Positions 54,953-62,553 of a stretch of 64,000 nucleotides of DNA are shown here, in pieces. The first letter of the stretch is position 1; every line of letters starts with the position of its first letter. Under the pieces are notes generated by a model. That model was not told the DNA's origin and searched no databases. It saw only the letters and a list, made by a program, of their open reading frames with translations. The DNA is taken from positions 124,001 to 188,000 of the forward strand of contig CAXTCJ010000001.1 of assembly GCA_964242215.1 (NCBI GenBank). The letters are read 5' to 3'. Made by a program: the position numbers and the translations under genes. The DNA is from LMUY01 sp964242215. Lineage in GTDB: Bacteria > Pseudomonadota > Alphaproteobacteria > Acetobacterales > Acetobacteraceae.

Positions 54953-55968
54953 GCCAGCGCCTTGGTCAGGAAGCTGGTGTTGGTCGCCTTCTGGAACGCG
55001 TCCAAGCCGGGCGCGCTCTTGATGCTTTTCTGCTCGACCAGGAAGTCGGCCGTGCCCTTCAACACATGGGCGAACTTGCCGGGGTCCTGCGGGGTGCCAC
55101 CCAGCCACGTAGGCGTTGCCTGTTCGGCGAGTGGGACGAAGTCGTATTCCTTCATGTCCGACAGCGCGACCGCCGGCGTCACGCCGGCCTGCTTGGCGAC
55201 GATATCGGCGGTCTGGTCGGGGTTGGAGCGATACATGGCCAACGCGCGGCCATAGGCTTTCAGGAACCCGGTCACCGCGTCCGGATATTGCTGGGCAAAG
55301 CCGTTGCGCACCACGATCAGGTCCGCGATCACGTAGCCGGCCTTGTCCAGCGCCTCGTAGGTCGGGAACACGGCGCCGCCATCGGCCAGGATCTTGCTTT
55401 TGGCCGGCGCCCAGACATAGGCGGCGTCGATATCGCCCCGGCTCCAGGCGGCGACGATGGCGGCGGCCTTCATGTCCAGCACCGTCACGTCGCGCTGCGT
55501 CAGGCCGTTGGTTTTCAGGAAGCCCAGCAGGCGGAAATGGCTGGTGGAGCCGAACGGCGTCGCGACCTTCTTGCCCTTGAAATCGGCGGGCGTCTTGATG
55601 TTGGCGGCGGTGCGGACGGTCATCTCCTCCGCCGGGCCGATGTTGTCGACCATGCCGATCAGCTGGAACGGAAGCTGTTGCGAGATCCCCGCGGCAGTCG
55701 CGGCCGACCCGGTGGCGAGCCCGATGTCACAGCTGCCGGCGGTGATGGCGGTGTTGATGTCCGCGCCGCTGCCCATCTCGGTCCAGTTCAGCTTGCCGCC
55801 GGTACCCGCCTCGAACCAGCCTTCGCCCTTGGCGAGCATGGTGGGCTTGGTCTCGGTGAAGAAGCCGATGTTCACGGTGGCGGGCGCGGCGGCCCATGCC
55901 CGGCCGGCGAGGCCGAGTGCCGCGGTCCCGGCGAGTGCAAGGCGCCGTGTGATGAGTGCGTTCTGCAT
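54949..55968 (-). CDS. ABC transporter substrate-binding protein, nitrate/sulfonate/taurine type (TauA/SsuA-like)
   Basis: A 339-residue periplasmic protein; the ATG follows caggagaaagac. The signal peptide is ITRRLALAGTAALGLAGRAWAA. NMT1/TauA-like features follow: TVNIGFFTETKPTMLAKGEG, GSCDIGLATGSAATAAGI, VATPFGSTSHFRLLGFL and AAIVAAWSRGDIDAAYVWAP. It sits between the permeases (across MITE copy 4) and the ATPase. The ligand is likely a small anionic or ureido compound, unresolved. Confidence 0.92.
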   Translation of the reverse strand: MQNALITRRLALAGTAALGLAGRAWAAAPATVNIGFFTETKPTMLAKGEGWFEAGTGGKLNWTEMGSGADINTAITAGSCDIGLATGSAATAAGISQQLPFQLIGMVDNIGPAEEMTVRTAANIKTPADFKGKKVATPFGSTSHFRLLGFLKTNGLTQRDVTVLDMKAAAIVAAWSRGDIDAAYVWAPAKSKILADGGAVFPTYEALDKAGYVIADLIVVRNGFAQQYPDAVTGFLKAYGRALAMYRSNPDQTADIVAKQAGVTPAVALSDMKEYDFVPLAEQATPTWLGGTPQDPGKFAHVLKGTADFLVEQKSIKSAPGLDAFQKATNTSFLTKALA

Positions 55969-56007
55969 GTCTTTCTCCTGAATAGTTACGATTATAGAAT
56001 AAGTTCC

Positions 56008-56144
56008 GTCATGCCAGGGCTTGACCCTGGTATCCACGGCGTTCCGCAGACACCGGCCCCGCCGTATTGCATGCGGTGGTGCAAACACTGGCTCAACGTC
56101 ATCAACCCAGCCCCGTGGATACCAGGGTCAAGCCCTGGCATGAC
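56008..56144. repeat. MITE-like repeat family 1, copy 4 (inverted orientation)
   Basis: Ends gtcatgccagggcttgaccc and its complement; the internal landmark (aacgtcatcaacccagcccc) is near the right end, as in copy 2. It lies between the second permease gene and the binding-protein gene of one operon, ending 4 bases before the permease stop codon. Like copy 3, it separates genes expected to be co-transcribed. Confidence 0.88.
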
Positions 56145-56148
56145 GGGG

Positions 56149-56934
56149 TCATCGGCCGGCCCAGTGCACGGCGCGTCGCTCCAGCAGCAGGAGCAAGCGG
56201 TCGATCGTGATGCCGGCCACTCCGATCATGACGATGCCGCTGAACACGTAGTCGGAGCGCAGAAAGCGCCCGGCATCCATGATCATCCAGCCGATCCCGC
56301 TCGACCCGGCGATGATCTCCGCCGCGATCAGCGTGCCGTACACGATCCCCGCCGCCAGCCGCGCGCCGACCAAGATCTCTGGCAGCGCCGACGGCATGAT
56401 CACGTGCCGGAACACCTGCCACTGGCTCGCCCCGAGCGCGCGGGCGACGCTTACCCGCTCCGGCGGCACGTTGGCCACGCCGTCCCGCGCCGCGATGGCG
56501 GAGACGGGCAAGGCCGCCAGGAACAGCATGGTGATCTTGCTGGTCTCACCAATCCCCAGCCAGATGATCAGCAGCACCAGATAGGCCAGCTGCGGCAACG
56601 GGCGCAGGAACTCGATGAAAGGGGCGGAGAGCGCGTTCAGCTTGGGCCAATACCCCATGCCGAGCCCCAGCAGCGTGCCCGCCGCGGCGCCGGTGAGGAA
56701 GCCGGTGAGCACGCGGAACAGGCTCATTCCCACGTGCAGCAGCAGCGGACGGCCTTTGTAGCCGTCGTCCACCAATTCCATGAAGCCGTCCCACAGATCG
56801 GATGGCCCGGGCAGGAACAGGTCCCGCACCAGCCCGCCACTGGTGATGCCGACCCAGATCGCGACCAGCACCGCCATCGAGAGCAGCGTGATCGCCCACC
56901 CGGGTATAACCCACCCAAGCAATGGTCGCTTCAT
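56149..56934 (-). CDS. ABC transporter permease, SsuC/TauC-like, second of two
   Basis: A 261-residue permease with six predicted helices. It carries FLPGPSDLWDGFMELV, the LRPLPQLAYLVLLIIWLGIG block and the EAA loop VARALGASQWQVFRHVIMPS, followed by AEIIAGSSGIGWMIMDAG. Its ATG overlaps the stop of the first permease (ATGA). The two differ enough in sequence to form a heterodimeric channel, whereas SsuC/TauC usually works as a homodimer. Confidence 0.92.
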   Translation of the reverse strand: MKRPLLGWVIPGWAITLLSMAVLVAIWVGITSGGLVRDLFLPGPSDLWDGFMELVDDGYKGRPLLLHVGMSLFRVLTGFLTGAAAGTLLGLGMGYWPKLNALSAPFIEFLRPLPQLAYLVLLIIWLGIGETSKITMLFLAALPVSAIAARDGVANVPPERVSVARALGASQWQVFRHVIMPSALPEILVGARLAAGIVYGTLIAAEIIAGSSGIGWMIMDAGRFLRSDYVFSGIVMIGVAGITIDRLLLLLERRAVHWAGR

Positions 56935-57767
56935 TCGCGGCCCCGCCAATGGATCACGTGCCGGTCCGCCGCCCGCAGCAGCGACGCCAGCGCCACGCCG
57001 AGCAGGCCCAAGACCAAGATGCACAGGATGATGATGTCGTTGCGCAGGAAGGTGCTGGCGGAGATCACCATCCAGCCCAGCCCGTCGGTGGAGGCGAGCA
57101 GCTCCGCCGACACTACGGTGGAGAACGCGGCGGCCAGCGCGATCTGCAGCCCGGTCATGATCATCGGCGCAGCGGACGGCAGGATGACGTGGCGGAACAC
57201 CGCCCGCCGGTTGGCCCCCAGCGCCAGCGCCACCTGGATGCGCTGCTGCTTCACCCCCCGCACCCCTGCCGCCGACGACGCGACGATGATCGGGAACGCT
57301 GTCAGAAACAGCAGCATGGCCTTCGACAGGTCGCCCGTGCCTAGCCACAGGATCAGCAGGATCATGTAGGACAGCGGCGGCAGCGGGCGCATGAACTGGA
57401 TGATCCAGTCCAGCGCGGCGTTTGCCACCCGGTTGGACCCCATCCACAGGCCCAGTGGCACCCCCAGCAGGGTCGCCGCAGCGAACCCGCTCAGCAGCCG
57501 GCCCAGCGTGGACGCCGTATTGCCCCACAGCGTGGTGCCGCGGTAGCCCTGGGTCACGACCTCCACCAGCGCATCCCACACGGCGAGCGGCGACGGCAGC
57601 AGATCCGCGCGCACCGCCCCGGTTGCGCTCAGTCCCCACCACACGGCCACCATGGCCGCGACCGAGAGCGCCCCCAGCAGGACAGGGCCGCCCGGCTTCG
57701 GCACGGCGCGACGGGTCGACTGCGAGGCCACGCCGACCAAGGTGTCGTTAACTGCGGAACTGGCCAT
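56931..57767 (-). CDS. ABC transporter permease, SsuC/TauC-like, first of two
   Basis: A 278-residue permease. The start at MASSAVNDT gives normal family length. Landmarks are LLPSPLAVWDALVEVV, MRPLPPLSYMILLILWLGTG, the EAA loop LALGANRRAVFRHVILPSAA and AELLASTDGLGWMVISAS. It is coupled to the second permease gene. An upstream extension of the frame runs through a family 2 repeat and is not believed. Confidence 0.92.
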   Translation of the reverse strand: MASSAVNDTLVGVASQSTRRAVPKPGGPVLLGALSVAAMVAVWWGLSATGAVRADLLPSPLAVWDALVEVVTQGYRGTTLWGNTASTLGRLLSGFAAATLLGVPLGLWMGSNRVANAALDWIIQFMRPLPPLSYMILLILWLGTGDLSKAMLLFLTAFPIIVASSAAGVRGVKQQRIQVALALGANRRAVFRHVILPSAAPMIMTGLQIALAAAFSTVVSAELLASTDGLGWMVISASTFLRNDIIILCILVLGLLGVALASLLRAADRHVIHWRGRE

Positions 57768-57794
57768 GCACTGACGTAGCAATGCATGTGCCAA

Positions 57795-57923
57795 TCCTCC
57801 CCCGTGCTTTACGGGGGAGGTGGCGGCGAAGCCGACGGAGGGGGCGCGGGCACTGTCCGTGCCCAAGCGCCCCCACCACCATGCTTCGCATGGTCCCCCT
57901 CCCCCGCCTTGCGGGGGAGGATG
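57795..57923. repeat. Hairpin repeat family 2, copy D
   Basis: The unit seen at 5938-6060 in the same orientation: tcctcccccgtgctttacgg, gggaggtggcggcgaagccg, then catgcttcgcatggtccccc and a closing hairpin cccgccttgcggggg. It lies between the amidohydrolase and permease genes on the same strand, so a terminator or processing role would split the proposed operon. Confidence 0.82.
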
Positions 57924-57929
57924 AGGGCC

Positions 57930-59147
57930 CTACCGGTGCAGCACCGGGCGCGCGCGGGTGAACGTCATGCGGCCGGCCTTCATGCCCCACAGCGGCTGGG
58001 CCAATTCAGCCACCGCGGCCGCCGGGCCGGACGCGTCCAGCAGCACCAGGTCGGCGGGCGCACCGACATGCACGCCGTAGTCGCGGACCCGCATCAACCG
58101 GGCGGCGTCCGTCGTCACCATCTGCAAGCAACCGGACAGATCGTGCGGCCGGGCGACGTGGCAGACATTGGCGTAGAGATTGGCCATCCGGAGCAAATTG
58201 GCGTCGCCATACGGCGTGAACGGGTTGAGCACGTTGTTGGTCGCGATCGAGCAGGTCACCCCCGCCGCCCGCAACCGCTCCGCTGCCACCACACCGCGGG
58301 GCACGGCGTGGTCGTGGTTGCGGCCCATCAGGTACAGGTCGGTCGCCGGCAGCACCGTCACCGCCACCCCTGCCCGAGCCAGGGTCGCGGCCAAATCGGC
58401 GAACCGGGCCGGGGGCAGCAGCGACATCTGGGTCACGTGGCCGATCGCCACGCGGCCGCCCCAGCCGTATTCCTCGGTCTTGCGGCAGACGTACTCGGTC
58501 TGCATCCCGAGCGCCGTGTCCGCCAGGTCCAGATGCATGTCGATGTCGACGTCCCACTCGCGGGCGATGGCGAAGATGCGGTCGATCTGGCCCGCCGGGT
58601 CGGTGTCGACGTAGGGCACGGCGCCGATCACCCGTGCACCGCGGCGCAGTCCCTCGACCAGCAACTCCTCGGTGCCGGGATTGTTCAGCAGGCCTTCCTG
58701 CGGGAAGACGCACAACTCGATGTCCATGGCCCAGGCGAAATCCCGTGCTAGGGCCTGCACGCCCTCGAAGCCGCGCATGCCGATGCCGGGATCGACCTCC
58801 ACGTGGGTGCGCATGCGGGTGGTACCCCAGCCGATCGCACGCTCCAGCACGCGGGCGCCGCGGGCGTAGACGTCCTCGGGCGCGAAGTCGCGTTTGGCGG
58901 TCGAGGTCAGCCGCACCGCCTCGGCCACCGTGCCCTCGGCGGGGGAGCAGCGGTCCATGATGCAGGTCTTGTCGAGGTGGAAATGCGTCTCCACCAGGCC
59001 GGGCACCAGCAGGCAGCCGGCGGCCGGCACCACCGGCGCGTCGGCCTGAAGCCCGGCGATGACGGCGACGATCCGGCCGGCTGAGATGCCGATGTCGACC
59101 GGGCCGGACCCGTCCGCGAGCATCGCCCCTTGCACGACCAGGTCCAT
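57930..59147 (-). CDS. Amidohydrolase, cytosine-deaminase/AtzC-like, altered active site
   Basis: A 405-residue amidohydrolase-fold protein. Metal ligands visible are H55 and H57 in VETHFHLDK, H205 in DIDMHLDLAD and H237 in IGHVTQM. Compared with E. coli CodA, the catalytic Glu of HCDE is Leu208 (HLDL) and the metal/proton-relay Asp of GHDD is Asn304 (ATNNVLNPFTPYGDANLL). So ordinary cytosine deamination is doubtful. Members of this branch act on pyrimidines, triazines and cyclic amides. Its position before the SsuABC-like transporter and carbamoylase suggests a shared ureido or cyclic-amide substrate. Confidence 0.85.
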   Translation of the reverse strand: MDLVVQGAMLADGSGPVDIGISAGRIVAVIAGLQADAPVVPAAGCLLVPGLVETHFHLDKTCIMDRCSPAEGTVAEAVRLTSTAKRDFAPEDVYARGARVLERAIGWGTTRMRTHVEVDPGIGMRGFEGVQALARDFAWAMDIELCVFPQEGLLNNPGTEELLVEGLRRGARVIGAVPYVDTDPAGQIDRIFAIAREWDVDIDMHLDLADTALGMQTEYVCRKTEEYGWGGRVAIGHVTQMSLLPPARFADLAATLARAGVAVTVLPATDLYLMGRNHDHAVPRGVVAAERLRAAGVTCSIATNNVLNPFTPYGDANLLRMANLYANVCHVARPHDLSGCLQMVTTDAARLMRVRDYGVHVGAPADLVLLDASGPAAAVAELAQPLWGMKAGRMTFTRARPVLHR

Positions 59148-59160
59148 GGCGCGGGTTCCT

Positions 59161-59904
59161 TTACTCTACGAGCGGCAGTGCGCCCCAGTCCGAGCGGCAT
59201 CGGTCCAGCCACTGCCGCACACCCTCCGGCGTGCCGAAGACGTGCGGCACGAACAGCCCGGCGCCGCCCAATTGGCGCGCCACGACCATCCCATCCTCGT
59301 CCGTTACGTCGTCGCCGATGAACACCGGCAGCCGTCCGGCGAAGGCCGGCAGCGCCATGATGGCAGCCACCGCGCTGCCCTTATCGGCGCCGCGCGGGCG
59401 GATCTCCCAGGCCATGTGCGCCGGCAGGGCCTGGAACTGGTCGGCGACCAAAGCAACCCAACTCGTCACCGCCGCCTCCACCGCCGGCCCGGCGTCGGGG
59501 GCCAGGCGATAGTGCAGCGCGAAGCCGCGGGCCTTGCGCTCCACCAGCACGCCGGGATGCGCGGCGGCGAGCGCACCCGCCTGCTCCAGCATGTCAGCCG
59601 GCACCGACGGCAGGTCCGGCCGCTGCAGCGCGGCGCCGGGCGCGGGCCGCAACGCACCGCCGTGCTCGCCGGCGACGACGGGGACGATGCCGGGCAACAG
59701 CGTGTCGATCTGTTCCACCGGGCGCCCGGTGATCACGGCGAGCGCCCCATCCAACGCGTCGCGCAGCCGCACCAGGGTCGGCGGCAGCATGGCAGGGACG
59801 ATCACGTCCATCGGCGTCGGGGCGAAATCGAGCAGCGTGCCGTCCAGGTCCAGCAGCAGCGCCGTCCGCGCAAACGGCGGCAGCGTGTCAGTGGCAGTCG
59901 ACAA
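59161..59904 (-). CDS. otsB: Trehalose-6-phosphate phosphatase
   Basis: About 247 residues from a TTG (LSTATDTLPPFART), the only reasonable start near the fold; it overlaps the DUF2155 gene end by 17 bases. HAD motif I is LLLDLDGTLLDFAP, followed by VITGRPVEQIDTLLPG and GEHGGALRP, all OtsB marks. The end has FIGDDVTDEDGM with the acidic motif IV. It dephosphorylates trehalose-6-phosphate. No otsA (synthase) gene is in view. The frame extends upstream through DUF2155 without homology. Confidence 0.9.
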   Translation of the reverse strand: MSTATDTLPPFARTALLLDLDGTLLDFAPTPMDVIVPAMLPPTLVRLRDALDGALAVITGRPVEQIDTLLPGIVPVVAGEHGGALRPAPGAALQRPDLPSVPADMLEQAGALAAAHPGVLVERKARGFALHYRLAPDAGPAVEAAVTSWVALVADQFQALPAHMAWEIRPRGADKGSAVAAIMALPAFAGRLPVFIGDDVTDEDGMVVARQLGGAGLFVPHVFGTPEGVRQWLDRCRSDWGALPLVE

Positions 59905-60283
59905 GGCGCACGTCGTAGATCGGGTGCTGCAGCATCGAGACGGAGGGCTCGTTCGCCAGCATCCAACCGTGGAAACCAGGGGCGCCGGGCCGACTGTCGG
60001 TGATGTCGAAATAGGCCGCGTAGTCCTTCGGCACGTCCGGCGGCCGGGTCTCGCACGACCGCAGCGCGATCGACAGCGACGCATTCTCCGCCGCCTGCCC
60101 AACTTTCAACGTCAGGCTGGTGGCCTTGGCGTTGACCTTGTCCAGCACCAGCACGTCGGCGGTGTCGCGCGGCAACCAAGTGTCGGGGGAGGACGCCGGG
60201 GCCGACTCCGGCTTGGCGGGCGGCGTCTGTGCGAACGCGGGGAACGCCATCACCAGAGCCACCGCCAGGAACGCGACCCGCAT
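59888..60283 (-). CDS. DUF2155 exported protein
   Basis: A 131-residue protein with a signal peptide (MRVAFLAVALVMAFPAFAQ). The DUF2155 pattern is clear: LVLDKVNAKATSLTLKVGQ, LRSCETRPPDVPKDYAAYFD, then FHGWMLANEPSVSMLQHPIY and the end DVRLVDC. This family is characteristic of Alphaproteobacteria, often near the NDUFA12-like and MlaD genes as here; the function is unknown. Two cysteines (about 77 and 130) could form a disulfide in the periplasm. Its ATG overlaps the upstream small gene's stop by one base (TGATG). Confidence 0.92.
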   Translation of the reverse strand: MRVAFLAVALVMAFPAFAQTPPAKPESAPASSPDTWLPRDTADVLVLDKVNAKATSLTLKVGQAAENASLSIALRSCETRPPDVPKDYAAYFDITDSRPGAPGFHGWMLANEPSVSMLQHPIYDVRLVDCH

Positions 60284-60492
60284 CAGAGACGCTTGGGGCT
60301 GCGAAGCCGGGCCACGGCCTCGGTCAGGATCCGGCGCATGGCAGCTTCGTCCACGCCCATCAGCACCGCGTCCTCGAACGCGTCCTGCATGATCTGCTGC
60401 AGTTCGGCGTGGTTCTCGGTCAGCGTGCGCAGCTTCTCCCGGCAGCTGACCGGTGCGCCATCGACGCCGGGCCAGACCAGGTCCTCGGTCAT
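60283..60492 (-). CDS. Small hypothetical protein
   Basis: A 69-residue acidic, helical protein (ENHAELQQIMQDAFEDAVLM) I do not recognise. It has no signal or membrane segment. It is tightly placed between mlaD (4-base ATGA overlap) and the DUF2155 gene (TGATG), so it is very likely a real member of this operon. Confidence 0.75.
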   Translation of the reverse strand: MTEDLVWPGVDGAPVSCREKLRTLTENHAELQQIMQDAFEDAVLMGVDEAAMRRILTEAVARLRSPKRL

Positions 60493-60989
60493 TGCGTGGT
60501 CGTCTTCTTGATCAGGTCCATCTGCTTCTGCGAGGCATCGGCCAGGCTGCCGACGTTGAAGATGAACTTGCCCAGCAGGTCCTCGAGATTGACCGCCGAC
60601 TGCGTGATGGTGATGGTGCCGCCGTCGGCCAGCGTCTTCTCGTCCCCGCCCGGCGACAGCGAGACGAAGTTGCCCCCCAGCAAGCCGCCCGTCGCGATCG
60701 TCGCACTGCTATCCGCCGACAGCTTGATGTCCGACTGCACGGTGAAGGTCGCGACCGCTTGATACGATTTCGGGTCGATCGACAGCCCCGACACGCTGCC
60801 GACCTTCAGCCCGGCGATCCGCACGTCTGCCCCGGGCGAAATCCCGCCGACATTATCGAACGCGGCATGCAGGGTGTAGCCGCCGACCGCCCCCCGTCCG
60901 GTATTCGCCACGGCGTAGAACAGGAACCCGGCAGCCACCAGCAGAACCACGGCACCCGCCGCGATCTCGGTTACGGAACGACGCGCCAT
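60489..60989 (-). CDS. mlaD: MlaD-like phospholipid transport protein (MCE domain)
   Basis: A 166-residue protein with one N-terminal membrane anchor (IAAGAVVLLVAAGFLFYAVA) and an MCE domain (about 38-115), marked by FDNVGGISPGADVRIAGLKV and ATIATGGLLGGNFVSL. MlaD is the periplasmic hexameric part of the Mla lipid transporter that maintains outer-membrane asymmetry. The mlaE/mlaF partners are not in the window. It is coupled to the small downstream gene. Confidence 0.9.
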   Translation of the reverse strand: MARRSVTEIAAGAVVLLVAAGFLFYAVANTGRGAVGGYTLHAAFDNVGGISPGADVRIAGLKVGSVSGLSIDPKSYQAVATFTVQSDIKLSADSSATIATGGLLGGNFVSLSPGGDEKTLADGGTITITQSAVNLEDLLGKFIFNVGSLADASQKQMDLIKKTTTQ

Positions 60990-60991
60990 AC

Positions 60992-61348
60992 TCAGCTACC
61001 CGGCGTCCAGGCTTCGTAATCCCCGGTGGCGGCCGCGCGCTTGCCCCCGAGATAGTCGCTGCCCGGCGGGCGGTAGCCGAGCGGCGTCCCCGTCAAGTTC
61101 GGCTCGTGCGGCTTCTGCCAGGCGCGCCGCACCGTCTCGGGGATCGGCAGGTCGGTCGTGTAATGCAGCCACGAGTGCCATTCCGGCGGAATGCTGCTCG
61201 CCTCGGCTTCACCGCGATACATCACCCAGCGGCGACGGCGAAGCTGCGGACGCGGCGCCCGCTTCGCCTCGTAGTATATGTTGCCGGCGGCGTCCTTGCC
61301 GACCAGTCGGCCGGTGAGCGAGGTGACGAGGCGCATCATGAGGGTCAT
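60992..61348 (-). CDS. NDUFA12-like NADH:ubiquinone oxidoreductase accessory subunit
   Basis: A 118-residue protein of the NDUFA12/B17.2 family. GKDAAGNIYYEAK and RRRWVMYRGEAEASSIPPEW, then WLHYTTDLP, are the family core, and the C-terminal GYRPPGSDYLGGKR is also typical. The subunit is found in mitochondria and Alphaproteobacteria and attaches to complex I on the cytoplasmic side. It lies 2 bases upstream of mlaD, a familiar alphaproteobacterial arrangement. Confidence 0.93.
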   Translation of the reverse strand: MTLMMRLVTSLTGRLVGKDAAGNIYYEAKRAPRPQLRRRRWVMYRGEAEASSIPPEWHSWLHYTTDLPIPETVRRAWQKPHEPNLTGTPLGYRPPGSDYLGGKRAAATGDYEAWTPGS

Positions 61349-61397
61349 GGCGCCGTTATAGCAGCGTACGAAGGCGGGTCCACCGGCGGCGCAAGTA

Positions 61398-62405
61398 TCA
61401 TAACAGGCGGGTCAAAAGCTGGTCGCGCTCCCAGCCCAGCAGGAACTTTATTTCCCGCGCAAACCAGTCCGGCCACATCGCCTCCGTGCCCCAGAAAGGA
61501 AGTTGGGCGGCCCAGCTGCCCACCAGCCAGAGATGCCGGATGGCGACGAAGATCGGAATCGCCGCCTCGTCGTCCGGGCCCAGGCGGCGGACCGACTCGT
61601 AGCCCCGCCGGAAGGCGTGCCACATGGCCTGGCGGCTGCGCCCAAACGACACTTGTGCCCACAGATGCACGGCGAGGTCGTAGGCGAGATAGCCGAACCC
61701 GCCGTCGTCGAAATCGAAGAACACCGCCTGCCCGGCATGGCGCCCCGCCGTCGCGATGCGCGCATTCGCCCCGTGGCAATCCCCGTGGCAGCGGGTGAGC
61801 GTCAAGTCGAGCTGTTTCACTGCCGAGGCAAGCCGAGCCTGCAACGCCAACAGATCGTCCCGCGGCTGCGACGGATCCGGGTTCCGCGCCAGCATCGCGG
61901 CCACCGGCCGGTGCAGCAGATGGTCGAGATCAAGCCGGTACCGCCCCGCCTCGCGACCCGGATAGCGCTCGGCCTGGTCGTGGATGCGCGCCAGGGTCAC
62001 GCCTTGGATCCAGGCATCGCCGGGTGCATCGAGGTCGGGGCGGCGCCCGTCGAGATGGTGAAACAGGACGGCTGGGCGCGGCCCCTCCGGCAGCGCGGCG
62101 ACGCTGAACAGCGTGCCGTCGAGCGCCGGCAGCGCCGCGGCAACCGGCAAGCCGGCGCGATCCAGGTCGGCGATGAACGCTGTCTCGGCCGCCACATCGG
62201 CCGGGCCGCGGGCCCGCGGTGTCGACAGGCGCAGCACGAAGCGATCGCCGGCCTCGGTCTGCAGCCGGTAGATGTCGTTGAAGCCGCGGTTCAGGAACGT
62301 GCAATCCAACCGCCCGCGGAGGCCGTATTGGGCCGCGGCAAAGCCCGCCACCGCATCCATCGAGGCGGTGGCGTAGATCACGGGCAGTGCGCTGCCGGTC
62401 GCCAT
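61398..62405 (-). CDS. Aminoglycoside phosphotransferase-fold kinase
   Basis: A 335-residue APH/choline-kinase-fold protein from the ATG at 62405; a GTG at 62417 is an alternative. The nucleotide region is FLNRGFNDIYRLQTEAGDRF with VLRLSTPR. The Brenner catalytic loop is RCHGDCHGANARI and the DFD metal motif is FFDFDDGGFGYLAYDLAV. These resemble homoserine kinase/SrkA-type small-molecule or stress kinases more than resistance enzymes. The substrate is unknown. It begins 148 bases from the divergent NrdJ-like gene. Confidence 0.87.
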   Translation of the reverse strand: MATGSALPVIYATASMDAVAGFAAAQYGLRGRLDCTFLNRGFNDIYRLQTEAGDRFVLRLSTPRARGPADVAAETAFIADLDRAGLPVAAALPALDGTLFSVAALPEGPRPAVLFHHLDGRRPDLDAPGDAWIQGVTLARIHDQAERYPGREAGRYRLDLDHLLHRPVAAMLARNPDPSQPRDDLLALQARLASAVKQLDLTLTRCHGDCHGANARIATAGRHAGQAVFFDFDDGGFGYLAYDLAVHLWAQVSFGRSRQAMWHAFRRGYESVRRLGPDDEAAIPIFVAIRHLWLVGSWAAQLPFWGTEAMWPDWFAREIKFLLGWERDQLLTRLL

Positions 62406-62478
62406 GTGTCGCCCCACAGCTGTTCGGCCAGCAGGCTAGCCGGGCTGCGTCCCTCCGTCGATCTGGGATTTACCCACA

Positions 62479-62515
62479 GCATTTTGTGCCCCCACCCGCC
62501 GCGGACGCAAAATGC
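62479..62515. promoter_or_regulatory. Inverted repeat in a divergent intergenic region
   Basis: gcattttg (62479-62486) and its exact complement caaaatgc (62508-62515) are separated by 21 bases, within the 148-base gap between the kinase and NrdJ-like genes. It is the only A/T-rich symmetric element there, so it could be an operator for either gene. No known binding motif is matched. Confidence 0.35.
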
Positions 62516-62553
62516 GCCTTTCCACCGCCCGAGTCGCGAGGTAGCGTCAAGCC

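Noticed and set aside
54769..57369. An 866-codon plus-strand open frame across the SsuABC-like genes
   Set aside because: It is antisense to four well-supported genes and passes through a MITE; composition is that of a shadow frame.
61398..62405. An aminoglycoside resistance gene
   Set aside because: The fold is shared, but the motifs and chromosomal context fit general small-molecule kinases better; there is no mobile context.
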